Assembly: GCA_019638285.1 (NCBI GenBank) | Contig: JAHBUB010000002.1 | Span: forward strand, 1-64,000 | Length of the DNA stretch: 64,000 nucleotides | Direction: 5' to 3' | Source: Cyclobacteriaceae bacterium | Lineage (GTDB): Bacteria; Bacteroidota; Bacteroidia; Cytophagales; Cyclobacteriaceae | In this document: piece after piece, positions 22,783 through 32,336 of the stretch | How the letters are laid out: every line of letters starts with the position of its first letter | How positions within the stretch are numbered: the stretch's first letter is position 1 | Notes under the pieces: model-generated | The model's input: only the letters and a program-made list of their open reading frames with translations | Told to the model about the DNA's origin: nothing | Databases searched by the model: none | Program-made: the position numbers and the translations under genes

Positions 22783-23589
22783 CTATCTAAAAGGAGAGTT
22801 TTCCTCTTTGGCCATGGTGTTGTAAACAAACCGATCCATCAATCCCGGAACCCATTTGTTGAGAAATACGGTGAGTTTCCCCTGGCTGGTAAGTATCAAA
22901 GTTTTTTTGCGTTTTACTGTAGCATTGTAAATATGTTTGGCACACTCCTCTGACGTCATCATTTTTTCTTCTTCCCTTGGAGAGTCGCCCTGTGTTGAAC
23001 CATCTTTAAGAAGTGATCGCTTTCTAATGTTGGATGCAGTAAACCCAGGACAGGCCGTGAGCACGTGTACTCCCGTATGGATGAGCTCTGTACGCAGAGC
23101 CTCCAGAAAGCCATTAAGGGCAAACTTGGAAGAACTGTATCCTGTACGGCCAGGAAGTCCACGGTATCCTGCAATAGAAGAGATCCCCACGATGGTTCCC
23201 TTGCTTTTAATAAGGTGAGGGAGACAACTATAAGTGGCGCTAACCGCTCCAAAGAAATTAATGTCCATTACTTTCCTTATTACCTCAAGGTCAATATCTT
23301 GGAATAATGCGCGCATAGAAATGCCAGCATTATTAATAAGCACGTCAATTTGCCCGAATTTATTCATGGCCAAAGCAGCCATTTTATCATTGTCAGTCCT
23401 AATGCTTACGTCCCCCTGAAAACCTATTATTTCGATGCCTTTATTGCTCAATTCGGCTACAGCCGCATCTAATTCTTCCTTAATCCGGCCCGTAATCAAT
23501 ATTTTTGAACCTTTTTGGCCAAAATGGGACGCTAGCGCCTTGCCAATTCCTGATGATCCCCCTGTGATAATAACGACCTTGTCCTTCAT
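22783..23589 (-). CDS. SDR family oxidoreductase
   Basis: Classical short-chain dehydrogenase of 268 aa. It shows the cofactor motif VVIITGGSSGIGKALA, the NNAGIS motif, the catalytic Ser in GISSIAGYRG and YxxxK in YSSSKFALNG. The C-terminal half has a hydrophobic segment near KLTVFLNKWVPGLMDRFVYN, as in membrane-associated DltE/11-beta-HSD-like members that act on lipids or hydrophobic substrates. Substrate is not identifiable. It is a single gene. Confidence 0.93.
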   Translation of the reverse strand: MKDKVVIITGGSSGIGKALASHFGQKGSKILITGRIKEELDAAVAELSNKGIEIIGFQGDVSIRTDNDKMAALAMNKFGQIDVLINNAGISMRALFQDIDLEVIRKVMDINFFGAVSATYSCLPHLIKSKGTIVGISSIAGYRGLPGRTGYSSSKFALNGFLEALRTELIHTGVHVLTACPGFTASNIRKRSLLKDGSTQGDSPREEEKMMTSEECAKHIYNATVKRKKTLILTSQGKLTVFLNKWVPGLMDRFVYNTMAKEENSPFR

Positions 23590-23756
23590 GCAAACATTGC
23601 GGTAAGCTTACAACCTTTAGAGGGTGCTAAGCGTTCCGAAATATACTGTATAGTGGCGAAAAGATTCTCTCTACTTAAGTTTTAAGTAATCTACCTCCAG
23701 CAGCAATCTCGTCACTGCCAATTCTTGTTTAACTTTCCACCGTCAAAATTAAAAGA

Positions 23757-24608
23757 ATGTTTTTCCTGCGAGTGCTGTCAAGATTACCCTTCCCGATTTT
23801 ATACCTTTTTTCAGATTTTCTATTCTTCATCACCTATTGGGTAACTAAGTACAGAAGAAATGTGGTAATAATGAACCTGAGAAATTCCTTTCCTGAAAAG
23901 GATGAAAGAACGATCAGGGCGTATGAAAAGGGATTCTATAGAAATCTGTGTGACTATTCAGTAGAAACATTTAAGCTGCTCTCCATCTCAAAACAAGAAC
24001 TGAAAAAAAGAATGAAATACATTAATCCAGAGATAATCGAACCTTATAGGGATAAAAAGCAATCAGTTATCTATGTTACCTCCCATCAGTTTAACTGGGA
24101 GTGGTTGGTAGCCGCAGGGAGTATTTCTTTGCCTATTCCTGTAGACTTTGTGTATCAAGCGCCAAGCAACAAGTTTTTTAATCAGTTTACTCTGCGCCTT
24201 CGAACCCGTTTTGGCGGATACCCAATAAAAAGAGCCGATGTGGCAAGAGAGCTAATCCGAAGAAGAGATATTGTTCGCGGGGTGGCTATTGTTGCGGATC
24301 AATTTCCTGGACATGATAATGACAAACGATACTGGACTACTTTCCTAAATCAGGAGACTGCTTTTTTCCAAGGGGTTAATCAGCTGTCATACATGACGCA
24401 ATACCCAGTCTTCTTTGCAAAAATGAGCCATCCCAAACGAGGCTACTATACAATAGAATTAATAAAAATTGCAGAGCCTCCTTACGAGAAAGACAACTTT
24501 GGCATGATTGAAAATTACGTAAAGGCTACAGAGCGCGTAATTAAAAACGACCCAGCAGGATGGCTTTGGTCCCACAAAAGATGGAAGAAAAAGAGGGAAA
24601 ATTCATAA
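23757..24608 (+). CDS. LpxL/HtrB-like lysophospholipid acyltransferase
   Basis: 283 aa. An N-terminal hydrophobic anchor (ILYLFSDFLFFITYWV) precedes the acyltransferase domain with the H(x4)E catalytic motif in TSHQFNWEWLVAA, then RLRTRFGGYPIKR and VAIVADQFPGHD. This matches the family that adds secondary acyl chains to lipid A at the inner membrane, including the late WSHKRWKKKR motif. It stands alone; other lipid A genes are not in the window. Confidence 0.93.
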   Translation: MFFLRVLSRLPFPILYLFSDFLFFITYWVTKYRRNVVIMNLRNSFPEKDERTIRAYEKGFYRNLCDYSVETFKLLSISKQELKKRMKYINPEIIEPYRDKKQSVIYVTSHQFNWEWLVAAGSISLPIPVDFVYQAPSNKFFNQFTLRLRTRFGGYPIKRADVARELIRRRDIVRGVAIVADQFPGHDNDKRYWTTFLNQETAFFQGVNQLSYMTQYPVFFAKMSHPKRGYYTIELIKIAEPPYEKDNFGMIENYVKATERVIKNDPAGWLWSHKRWKKKRENS

Positions 24609-24650
24609 ACACCTATTCACCAAAACTCAGAAAGGCAATACATGAAAGGA

Positions 24651-27599
24651 TTAGCTCATCAGCATCTCAATGTCTTCCTGTGTAAGCGTTTTCATCACAC
24701 TCTCTTCGGTTGTTATTAGGTTTTCGGACAAGCGAAGCTTGTTTTTTTGCAGCTTAAGAATTTTTTCTTCTACAGAGTTTCTGGTAATAAATTTATAGGT
24801 AAATACCTTTTTCTTCTGACCGATGCGATGGGCCCTGTCCACTGCTTGTGCCTCCACGGCTGGGTTCCACCAAGGATCAAGTATAAACACATAGTCTGCT
24901 TCTGTAAGGTTAAGTCCTAGCCCTCCCGCCTTGATAGAAATTAAAAAGACTTTTACCTTTTTGTCTTTATTGAACATTGCCACTTGTTCTTGTCTATCTG
25001 TACTGGAGCCATCCATGTAAGCAAATGGGATTTTGCTTGTTCTCAAATGTTGCTTTATAATGGCCAGGTGTTTTACAAATTGACTGAAGATTAATAGTTT
25101 ATGACCCTCTATAATTGCATTTTCAATCATGTGCGACACGTCATTTAGCTTTCCAGAGTCGCCTTTGTAATCAGGATCAATCATTTTCGGATGATTAGAA
25201 AGCTGTCTCAGTTTTGTCAAACCTTCCAAAATAGTAAATCGAGAATTATTGATTCCTTCTTTTTCAATCAGGTCTAATATTTTGTGGCGGTAATGCGCTT
25301 TTATTTCCTCATATCTCTCCTCCTGTTCCGGGGTCATATCGGTGTAGTAGATATTTTCTACTTTTTCAGGAAGGTCTGTTGCTACTTGCGATTTAAGTCT
25401 TCTTAGAATAAATGGTTTAATAATCGCATTGAGCTTTTTGGTTTTTCCTTCATCACCTTTCTTTTCAATAGGAATTAGGTATTCATCTTTAAAAAACTTT
25501 TGCCCACCAAGAAGACCAGGATTGATAAAAGTCATTTGAGACCAAAGATCCAAAGTGGTGTTTTCCAAAGGCGTACCGGTAAGAGTAAGCCTGTGTTTTG
25601 ATTTTAATTTCAGAACGGCCTTGGCAATGTTTGAGGTTGGGTTTTTAATTACCTGTGACTCATCCAGAATCACATAATTAAACATATAGTTCTCCAGTAT
25701 GTCCGCATCAAGCCTCGTGATACCGTAAGAAGTGAGTATCAGATCATAATTACTAAATTTTGATACATCTTTATTTCTATTGGTACCTGTGTAGCTGAGA
25801 ATTTTTAGGTGAGGAGTAAACTTAGTGGCCTCCATTTCCCAGTTATAAACCAATGAGGTAGGCATAATAAGTAAGGAGGTGCCGGTGTTTCCCTTTTCTT
25901 TTTCGGCCTGAAGCATTGCCAGGGTTTGCACAGTCTTCCCCAATCCCATATCATCGGCCAGGCAGCCACCCAGCCTGAAATCGTTAAGAAAGCGCAGCCA
26001 ATTGTATCCAGCTTTTTGATATTTCCTGAGTGTTCCCTCAAAATTATTGGGCATGGGATAATCTTTAATGCCTGAGAATGAATCGAGGTTGCGAAGCTTT
26101 TCGCTCATGTGCACCTTGGCCAGGTTATTTTCCTGAAGCTCCTTTAGTAAAGTAATATGATGCTTTCTTAAGACAGGCTTCTCAGTCTTTCCTTTTGTTT
26201 CGCTCAACGTGAACAAGTCTCCAAATTTGATCAACCAGGCTTCAGGAATGATGGCGATTTCACCATTGGGAAGCTTGAACTCAACCTTCTTTTTTATAAT
26301 GAGTTTCCTTAATTCTTTAAAGGAGATTTCATACTCGCCAAAAAATATTTTAGCATGAATGTCGAACCAGTCTATTGTTTCTTTTACATCCAGCTCAATT
26401 ACGGCTTTACCCACAAAGTATTTCTTGTCCCTGTTGTCGGGTTGGCTCACCTCAAAACCCAGATCGAGTAGATTAATTCTATTTTCATTGAGCCAGGAAA
26501 AAGCTTGGGCCTTTTCGATTGCAGTTCTGTAGGCACCGCGCAAAGGCAAGCCCAGTTTGGTTAATGTTTGAGCGTAATTTTTCTCAGCCTCCAGATTTCG
26601 AACAATGCGATGAAAAACATAGTCGTTTTCATGTTTTTCAAGTTTTACACTTACCGGTCCAGGAGAGTCACCTCTAAATTGGTGCTTTCCATATTTAAAA
26701 GACAGATCAAAAATGATTTTTCCGGATTCATCGTCTTTCTGATATGATGTGGAATCGTTATCAAAAAGTTTAGGTGCGGTTTTATTACTTACAGGAGGTA
26801 GTTCTGAAAGTGTGAGCAACGGATGAGGGACGAAATCATGTTTAGCAATTTCGAAGCCCTTTACCTCTACATTATCAAACGAAGCAATGAGTGGAGCCAC
26901 AAATCTATTGTAGTAAGTTTCCTCAAGGTTTTTTGGGATCACCACAAACTTTTTACCAAGAAAGGGTAGCAGCTTTTTCCCATCTACATGCACATCAAAC
27001 CCATACAACTTACCATTGAGCACCAGCCAGGCAGGGCTTTTGCAGACCAAATACGCAGAGGGGTTTGGTAACTCAATTTTCTTGCCTTCATAAGAAAGTG
27101 TTGGATAGTAGTTAGTACTATCCTCGTTGCGTATAAAATGAAAACGAATGGAAGCCTTCTTAGGTTGAACTTCCAATTTTCTCCAAGTAGGCTCACCATC
27201 ATTACCCATTTCAAAAACCATTTTGCCGGAAAGCTTGTCCATCACCTGAGACCTTCGTTTTTCCATATAGGCTTCAATTTGTTCTTGAAGAATTTCATCA
27301 CCCTTCTCCTTATTATAAACTTTAGCGAAAAACTCATTGGGCTTCATTATTTTTTTTGAGAAGTGTTTAAGCACAGCATCCTGACTCATACTGTCCATAA
27401 TCTCAATGAGTTCATAATCGCGGTCACCTAGTCCTTTTGAGAATTCGCGTGCGTTTTTAGCAGATATATTTTGATGCTGATAAGTAAGCTTACCGTTGTC
27501 ATCAAGGTGTACGATAAAGGACTCAAACATGTACCCCAGGTACTCGTGCTGATATAGCGAGTAAATGAGCTGAAAGGGCTGTGCTGCCGATACTTTCAT
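24651..27599 (-). CDS. SNF2 family DEAD/DEAH-box helicase
   Basis: 982 aa Swi2/Snf2 ATPase. The C-terminal half carries Walker A DDMGLGKTVQTLAML, the DEAH-box variant VILDESQVIKNP, LTGTPLENTTLDLWSQ, and the helicase C motifs GGLGLNLTEADYVFILDPWW and QAVDRAHRIGQKKKV. The first 480 residues are a lineage-typical extension without a zinc-finger motif that I can see. Bacterial members of this type remodel nucleic acid-protein complexes, possibly RNA polymerase; the exact role is unproven. There is no methyltransferase, nuclease or other defence gene beside it, so I do not read it as a defence system. Confidence 0.93.
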   Translation of the reverse strand: MKVSAAQPFQLIYSLYQHEYLGYMFESFIVHLDDNGKLTYQHQNISAKNAREFSKGLGDRDYELIEIMDSMSQDAVLKHFSKKIMKPNEFFAKVYNKEKGDEILQEQIEAYMEKRRSQVMDKLSGKMVFEMGNDGEPTWRKLEVQPKKASIRFHFIRNEDSTNYYPTLSYEGKKIELPNPSAYLVCKSPAWLVLNGKLYGFDVHVDGKKLLPFLGKKFVVIPKNLEETYYNRFVAPLIASFDNVEVKGFEIAKHDFVPHPLLTLSELPPVSNKTAPKLFDNDSTSYQKDDESGKIIFDLSFKYGKHQFRGDSPGPVSVKLEKHENDYVFHRIVRNLEAEKNYAQTLTKLGLPLRGAYRTAIEKAQAFSWLNENRINLLDLGFEVSQPDNRDKKYFVGKAVIELDVKETIDWFDIHAKIFFGEYEISFKELRKLIIKKKVEFKLPNGEIAIIPEAWLIKFGDLFTLSETKGKTEKPVLRKHHITLLKELQENNLAKVHMSEKLRNLDSFSGIKDYPMPNNFEGTLRKYQKAGYNWLRFLNDFRLGGCLADDMGLGKTVQTLAMLQAEKEKGNTGTSLLIMPTSLVYNWEMEATKFTPHLKILSYTGTNRNKDVSKFSNYDLILTSYGITRLDADILENYMFNYVILDESQVIKNPTSNIAKAVLKLKSKHRLTLTGTPLENTTLDLWSQMTFINPGLLGGQKFFKDEYLIPIEKKGDEGKTKKLNAIIKPFILRRLKSQVATDLPEKVENIYYTDMTPEQEERYEEIKAHYRHKILDLIEKEGINNSRFTILEGLTKLRQLSNHPKMIDPDYKGDSGKLNDVSHMIENAIIEGHKLLIFSQFVKHLAIIKQHLRTSKIPFAYMDGSSTDRQEQVAMFNKDKKVKVFLISIKAGGLGLNLTEADYVFILDPWWNPAVEAQAVDRAHRIGQKKKVFTYKFITRNSVEEKILKLQKNKLRLSENLITTEESVMKTLTQEDIEMLMS

Positions 27600-27763
27600 A
27601 GGGGTAAATAAGCTTTGATTCGAAAGTCAAACAATATCCGTTACTTACAAAGAGCCCAATTTGGGTAAGAGAGAGCACTTTGCTGTATAAGCAGAATTGC
27701 AAAATAGACATTCTCTATGAAAAAACCCTGACAATTTTGCCCCTTTTCCTACATAGGGGGTGT

Positions 27764-28987
27764 TTATAAATTTTGAGTAGAATACGACCTGGAGGCCAGG
27801 ATTGCAGGATAAAACGAAACTAAAAAGGTAATGGCCACTATAACCATACTAGTGAGTGCAAAATCACTCCAAATCAATTTAACAGGATAATCGGGGACAA
27901 CGGCATTTTCCATGCCCATGCCCACAAGGCCAAACTGATCTTGCGCCCAGCAAATAATGCCTCCAAGAATTAATCCGGAGGCAGCACCTATGAAAGAAAT
28001 AATGGCACCTTCTGAAAAGAAAATCCTTCTGATTAATTTTTGATTGGCTCCAATAGCAGATAGTATGCTAATGTCCTTTTTCTTGTCAATGGCAAGCATC
28101 ATTAATGAAAAGAATATGTTGATTGAGCCTACAGTTATTAATAAAGATAAGGCAAGGAACGTAAAAAGTTTTTCAATTTTTAGTAGTCGATAAAGATCTT
28201 TCTGCTGCTCTTCATTGGTGAGTACCTTAAAAGATTTTCCTAACTCATCAGATATTTTTTGTTTTACACTATTGATATTGGCTCCTTCTTTTGTTTTTAT
28301 TTCCAGTGCAGTGCGCTTGTTCCCATAGTCCAATAAGTCAACAACAAAACTGAGAGGAAGAAAAACGTAGTTTTCATCGTAATTCTTTTCAATAGAAAAA
28401 ACACCACCCGGCCTGATGCTTTTGCGGGAATACATTTTTGACGGATCCAATGAAGTTTGCTTAAGGTCTTTTATATAAAATATCTGAAGCGCATACATTT
28501 CATCTTCAACAGCCACAGAGAGCGCATACTGTATACCGCGCCCGATAATGGCGAAATCAACGCCATCTTGTTTTAATTTTAGTTTACCTTGTACAATGCG
28601 ATCGTCCAGCCGATGCTGGTCAATAAAATTGTCGCTCACTCCTTTGATGGTGGCGACTACGTCTGCATCCCGGTAACGGATGTAGGCATAGTCCTCAATC
28701 ACCTGAGTAACTACCGCAACTCCTTCTATGGAATTGATTTTGGAGAGAAGGTCATCATTAACTTCAAAGGATTTTCCGTGGACAACTTCAACTTTAAGCT
28801 CAGGATCAAAAGACACATACAGCGATCGGAGCAGTCCTTCTAATCCATTAAATACTGAGAGAACGATAATCAGGGCAGCAGTAGAAAAGGCAACTCCTAC
28901 CATGGAAAGAATAGAAATGATGTTAATGAAATTTTGTTTTCGCTTGGAGAAAAAATAACGCTTGGCGATGAACAAGGAGAGATTCAC
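27764..28987 (-). CDS. FtsX-like ABC transporter permease (LolC/LolE type)
   Basis: 407 aa inner-membrane permease. The first helix (NFINIISILSMVGVAFSTAA) is followed by a large periplasmic MacB-PCD-like domain (about residues 45-270) and three C-terminal helices, the FtsX topology. LolC/E proteins extract lipoproteins for transport to the outer membrane; the N-terminal FIAKRYFFSKRKQNFIN matches that group. The ATPase partner is not in the window. It starts 17 bases after the end of rbfA, so they form an operon. Confidence 0.88.
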   Translation of the reverse strand: MNLSLFIAKRYFFSKRKQNFINIISILSMVGVAFSTAALIIVLSVFNGLEGLLRSLYVSFDPELKVEVVHGKSFEVNDDLLSKINSIEGVAVVTQVIEDYAYIRYRDADVVATIKGVSDNFIDQHRLDDRIVQGKLKLKQDGVDFAIIGRGIQYALSVAVEDEMYALQIFYIKDLKQTSLDPSKMYSRKSIRPGGVFSIEKNYDENYVFLPLSFVVDLLDYGNKRTALEIKTKEGANINSVKQKISDELGKSFKVLTNEEQQKDLYRLLKIEKLFTFLALSLLITVGSINIFFSLMMLAIDKKKDISILSAIGANQKLIRRIFFSEGAIISFIGAASGLILGGIICWAQDQFGLVGMGMENAVVPDYPVKLIWSDFALTSMVIVAITFLVSFYPAILASRSYSTQNL

Positions 28988-29004
28988 AGAAAATTGGATT
29001 CCTT

Positions 29005-29385
29005 TTAACTTTCTTTATTCTCTTCGTCAATGGGAGGGATGTTCAAGCTACTAATCAATGAATCAATTTTAAAGGCATTTTCATCAACCTCATCAAGCAA
29101 AAATATCAATTCAGGGATTATTCGAACCTGCTTTCCAATCTTATCTCCTAATTCTTTCCGGATCTCACTCTTATGAGTATTCAAGCGATCAAGCGTGGCT
29201 TCTTTGTTTTTAGCAAGCATCATGCTGATATAGATCTTTGCAACGCTTAGGTCAGGGCTCATTTTTACCTCTGCCACAGTAATCATCTCATTATTGAGTA
29301 TGCCCCTCCGATCACGCTGAAAAATATCGCTAATTTCTTTTTGTACAAATCTGCTGTATTTCTGTTGCCTAATGGGTCCGCTCAT
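29005..29385 (-). CDS. rbfA: 30S ribosome-binding factor RbfA
   Basis: 126 aa, beginning MSGPIRQQKYSRFVQKEISD at 29385. The frame is open upstream but the extension (Cys/Pro-rich) is not RbfA-like. The KH-type core is present: MITVAEVKMSPDLSVAKIYI and the C-terminal IRKELGDKIGKQVRIIPEL with FLLDEVDENAFKIDSLI. RbfA matures the 5' end of 16S rRNA in the small subunit. A promoter -7 box lies only 4 bases upstream of the ATG. Confidence 0.93.
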   Translation of the reverse strand: MSGPIRQQKYSRFVQKEISDIFQRDRRGILNNEMITVAEVKMSPDLSVAKIYISMMLAKNKEATLDRLNTHKSEIRKELGDKIGKQVRIIPELIFLLDEVDENAFKIDSLISSLNIPPIDEENKES

Positions 29386-29389
29386 TCTG

Positions 29390-29397
29390 CAAAGATA
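29390..29397 (-). promoter_or_regulatory. Promoter -7 box next to the rbfA start (short or leaderless transcript)
   Basis: TATCTTTG on the minus strand, an exact TAnnTTTG match, ends 4 bases before the rbfA ATG. No TTG at -33 spacing is visible. Confidence 0.5.
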
Positions 29398-29557
29398 AGC
29401 AAAAGTGCAGGGTGGTGCGTGGGAGAATGAAAATTGAGTGGACGGGGGTAAATCCCCATTTTTTTGCACAATTATCATTTGAGAAAAAGAGTCAACCATT
29501 TACCCATGAAGGCATAAAACCGATGGGTAGCTTTCATTAATCAGCGTCAACCCTGAT

Positions 29558-29581
29558 AATACTGACAGCACTGTCAGTATT
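29558..29581. promoter_or_regulatory. Perfect palindrome, candidate operator
   Basis: AATACTGACAG, CA, CTGTCAGTATT: two perfect 11-base arms around a 2-base centre. The tiny centre favours a dimeric repressor or activator site rather than an RNA hairpin. It lies in the divergent gap between rbfA and the membrane-protein gene, 75 bases before the latter's start. No regulator gene lies next to it. Confidence 0.5.
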
Positions 29582-29656
29582 CGTAAAGCCTACGAGAAAA
29601 ATATCCATTTCTAATCCATATTTTGGGTTAATTGCGAATTCTAAACAAAACTGCCT

Positions 29657-31060
29657 GTGCTCCTCCGCTATTTTCGGATTAATGACCCTTATCGCCTGTT
29701 GGGATTATTCGTTATTATCCTCTTAGTGAGTCTTCCCTTCCTTATTATGCCTACTGGGGTAATGGTAAGCGAACTAAAGCACATGGTGCTGGGTGAGGCC
29801 ATTGCAGAGGGTAAACTTATGTACATAGAGGTGTTTGATGATACGCCACCGTTAGCCAGTGCGTTGTTTGGATTAATGAATATGCTATTTGGCCGATCTT
29901 TATTGGCCGGCCGCATAATAGCCATCCTGATCATCTTTTTTCAAGCAAGCTACTTTGCAGTGTTATTAATTAAGAATAAGGCTTATGCAGAGAACACCTA
30001 TTTACCTGCCTTGATTTTTGGCCTACTTTGTTTCTTCTCCTTTGACTTGTTATCGTTTTCGACTGACTTGCTTGCCTCTACAGTTTTACTTTTTGCGCTC
30101 AATCAACTTTTCCATGAAATTGAATTTAAGATTCAAAGGGATGAAATAGTGTTAAAATTAGGTGTGTATCTCGGGCTGACCACTTTTCTTGTATTTTCCT
30201 ATTGGGTGTTTTTACTGTTGACAATATTTATACTTATTGTAATGACCCGGGCCAGATTTAGAAAGATCGCGTTATTGGTATTTGGCTTTTTTCTGCCTCA
30301 TGCTGTATTATTGACACTTTATTTTTACTGGGGGAAAACCGATTTGCTCTGGCAGAACTTTTATGTAAGCAACTTTACCTTCTCGGGTGAGATGCTGGTG
30401 GATACGAAAGGGCTTTTCGTTCTGGTCGCTATACCCCTTGCCTACTTTGTGTTCTCTATCTTTATGGTGAATAGGGAAGCACGATTTACAAAATACCAAT
30501 CGCAATTAATGCAGGTAATGTTTCTTTGGCTGTTGTTTTCTTTTATCCAGGTGTTGGTTGCGCGCCAGGTCTCTCCGGCAAGCTTGGTCTTGTTCATTCC
30601 CCCACTTGCTTATTTTATAAGCCACTATCTTTTGTTGATCAGAAGAAAGTGGAGGGCTGTGCTGATGCTCTGGTTGTTTCTGGGGGGGATTCTTAGCATT
30701 AATTTTATTTCAAGATCAGGAGATATTAAGGCTATCGATTTTAGTAATTTGTTTCCTGTGGCGGATTCTTCTCTAGCCACCATCGAAGGAAAAGAAATAA
30801 TGATTCTTGACCATAACCTGGCCCTGTATCAAAAAAATTCAATGGGTGGCTGTTTTTTAAATTGGGAACTATCAGCTCCAATTTTTAGTGACATGTCGAC
30901 ATACGAACATGTAGAAATCATTTCTTCTTGTTTCAATGAATATCCTCCAGAGATTATCTTGGATAAGAATAATTTAATGAAGGAGGTAATACATCGGATT
31001 CCATCCCTTGGGTTGAAGTATAAAAGGGAAGGTGAGATTTATAGAAGGACTAACAACTGA
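29657..31060 (+). CDS. Multi-pass membrane protein, ArnT/GT39-like topology
   Basis: 467 aa with roughly ten hydrophobic helices and a short soluble C-terminal tail. The first loop after helix 1 contains a conserved-looking acidic patch (GKLMYIEVFDDTPPLAS), reminiscent of the catalytic loop and PPL motif of polyprenyl-phosphate-sugar-dependent glycosyltransferases, but this is weak. The start is a GTG at 29657. It overlaps the convergent rpiB by 11 bases. Possible role: envelope polysaccharide assembly; function otherwise unknown. Confidence 0.8.
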   Translation: MLLRYFRINDPYRLLGLFVIILLVSLPFLIMPTGVMVSELKHMVLGEAIAEGKLMYIEVFDDTPPLASALFGLMNMLFGRSLLAGRIIAILIIFFQASYFAVLLIKNKAYAENTYLPALIFGLLCFFSFDLLSFSTDLLASTVLLFALNQLFHEIEFKIQRDEIVLKLGVYLGLTTFLVFSYWVFLLLTIFILIVMTRARFRKIALLVFGFFLPHAVLLTLYFYWGKTDLLWQNFYVSNFTFSGEMLVDTKGLFVLVAIPLAYFVFSIFMVNREARFTKYQSQLMQVMFLWLLFSFIQVLVARQVSPASLVLFIPPLAYFISHYLLLIRRKWRAVLMLWLFLGGILSINFISRSGDIKAIDFSNLFPVADSSLATIEGKEIMILDHNLALYQKNSMGGCFLNWELSAPIFSDMSTYEHVEIISSCFNEYPPEIILDKNNLMKEVIHRIPSLGLKYKREGEIYRRTNN

Positions 31061-31484
31061 TTTTATCAACCCTGCGCTCATGGCGTCCCCCTTCAAAGCG
31101 AACTTGTAAAAATTGATTAACAATTTTTGTGGCTAATTCTGTCTTTATGAAACGAGCGGGGAGGCAGAGAATATTTGCATTGTTGTGTTGTCGGGCAAGG
31201 GAAGCCAGTTCCTCATTCCAGCAGATAGCAGCACGAATTCCCTGATGTTTGTTGGCCGTCATGGCTACTCCATTGGCGGAGCCACAAATCAAAATGCCCA
31301 AAACGGTTTCGTCTTTTTCTACAGCATTGGCCACCGGATGTGCAAAGTCCGGATAGTCTACGGACTCTGTACTGTGTGTACCGAAATCCGAAACATCTAA
31401 CCCCTGATTTTGCAAGAATATTTTTATATCCTCTTTCATCTCGTAACCCGCGTGGTCACTGCCTATGACAATTTTTTGTATCAT
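31050..31484 (-). CDS. rpiB: Ribose 5-phosphate isomerase B
   Basis: 144 aa LacAB/RpiB enzyme interconverting ribose 5-phosphate and ribulose 5-phosphate. Motifs: IGSDHAGYEMKEDI at the N-terminus, the active-site Cys in GILICGSANGVAMTANK, IRAAICWNEELA and RQHNNANILCLPAR. It overlaps the upstream tatC by 4 bases (ATGA), so the two are co-translated. Confidence 0.96.
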   Translation of the reverse strand: MIQKIVIGSDHAGYEMKEDIKIFLQNQGLDVSDFGTHSTESVDYPDFAHPVANAVEKDETVLGILICGSANGVAMTANKHQGIRAAICWNEELASLARQHNNANILCLPARFIKTELATKIVNQFLQVRFEGGRHERRVDKISC

Positions 31485-32320
31485 ATTTCTAATTGATCTG
31501 CCCTAAGGTTTTCTTCGTCTTGTTTTAATTGTCTTCGTATTACCATTGCCGAAATCAAGATACTTATTTCGAAAAGTAAGTACAAAGGCAGAGATACTAA
31601 TATTTGGCTGAGCGGATCAGGAGGAGTGATAATGGCGCCTATAATGAGAATTCCCACCAGTGCGTGCCTTCTATATTGTCTCATTAGCTGAGGGGTCACT
31701 ATTCCAATTTTTGAAAGGAAATAAACAACGACAGGTAGCTGAAACAACAACCCGCTTCCGAAAATCAAAGTAGTGATAGTAGATACGTATGAAGTGATGT
31801 CAAATTCATTGGAGATCATATTGCTGACTGAATAGGAGGAAAGAAACCAGACGGTAAGCGGACTCAGGAGGAAGTAACCGAAGGAGACTCCTAGCAGGAA
31901 AAGAAAGGAAACGGCAGTAACAGCCCAACGAGAATTTTTTCTTTCGCTTGATTGAAGGCCAGGAGTAACAAATTTCCAAATCTCCCAAAACACGTAGGGA
32001 AAAGCGATAATAAACCCCAACACAAAAGCCACCGTCAGGTGCATGGTAAACTGACCTGTCATTAGCCTGCTTTGAATTTTAAAAGGAATAAACTCAACAC
32101 AAAGTGAGTCGACCATATTAAAGGCGTGCCCCACTTTACACAAGTACTTAAAAGTAACAAAGTCGGCACGAGCCGGAGCAAAAATGATATTTTCAAAAAT
32201 CCATTTGCCAAATATAAAAACGGCAATCATGAAAGTAAAAATGGCAGAAACGGCTCTTACAATATGCCACCTCAATTCCTCTAAATGGGCGAGGAATGAC
32301 ATTTCCTTCTCATCATTCAT
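31481..32320 (-). CDS. tatC: Sec-independent translocase subunit TatC
   Basis: 279 aa with six predicted helices. The N-terminus has the TatC signature MSFLAHLEELRWHIVRA and the later segment AFVLGFIIAFPYVFWEIWKFVTPGL. It forms the receptor of the twin-arginine export pathway in the inner membrane. tatA/B are not adjacent in the window. It is followed by rpiB with a 4-base overlap and lies 16 bases downstream of glyA, so glyA-tatC-rpiB is a likely operon. Confidence 0.96.
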   Translation of the reverse strand: MNDEKEMSFLAHLEELRWHIVRAVSAIFTFMIAVFIFGKWIFENIIFAPARADFVTFKYLCKVGHAFNMVDSLCVEFIPFKIQSRLMTGQFTMHLTVAFVLGFIIAFPYVFWEIWKFVTPGLQSSERKNSRWAVTAVSFLFLLGVSFGYFLLSPLTVWFLSSYSVSNMISNEFDITSYVSTITTLIFGSGLLFQLPVVVYFLSKIGIVTPQLMRQYRRHALVGILIIGAIITPPDPLSQILVSLPLYLLFEISILISAMVIRRQLKQDEENLRADQLEI

Positions 32321-32336
32321 TCCGTTTCCTGATTAC

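Noticed and set aside
24651-27599. SNF2 helicase as part of a phage-defence island
   Set aside because: The neighbours are an acyltransferase and a lipoprotein-transport permease; no nuclease, methyltransferase or DISARM/Zorya partner is present.
27720-27763. Possible terminator between the permease and the helicase (CCCC...GGGG)
   Set aside because: The stem is short, badly closed and on the wrong side for a clear T-run.
29441-29467. GGGG / CCCC hairpin followed by TTTTTTT on the + strand
   Set aside because: Only a 4-5 bp stem, located upstream of rbfA with no + strand gene before it; too weak to call a terminator.
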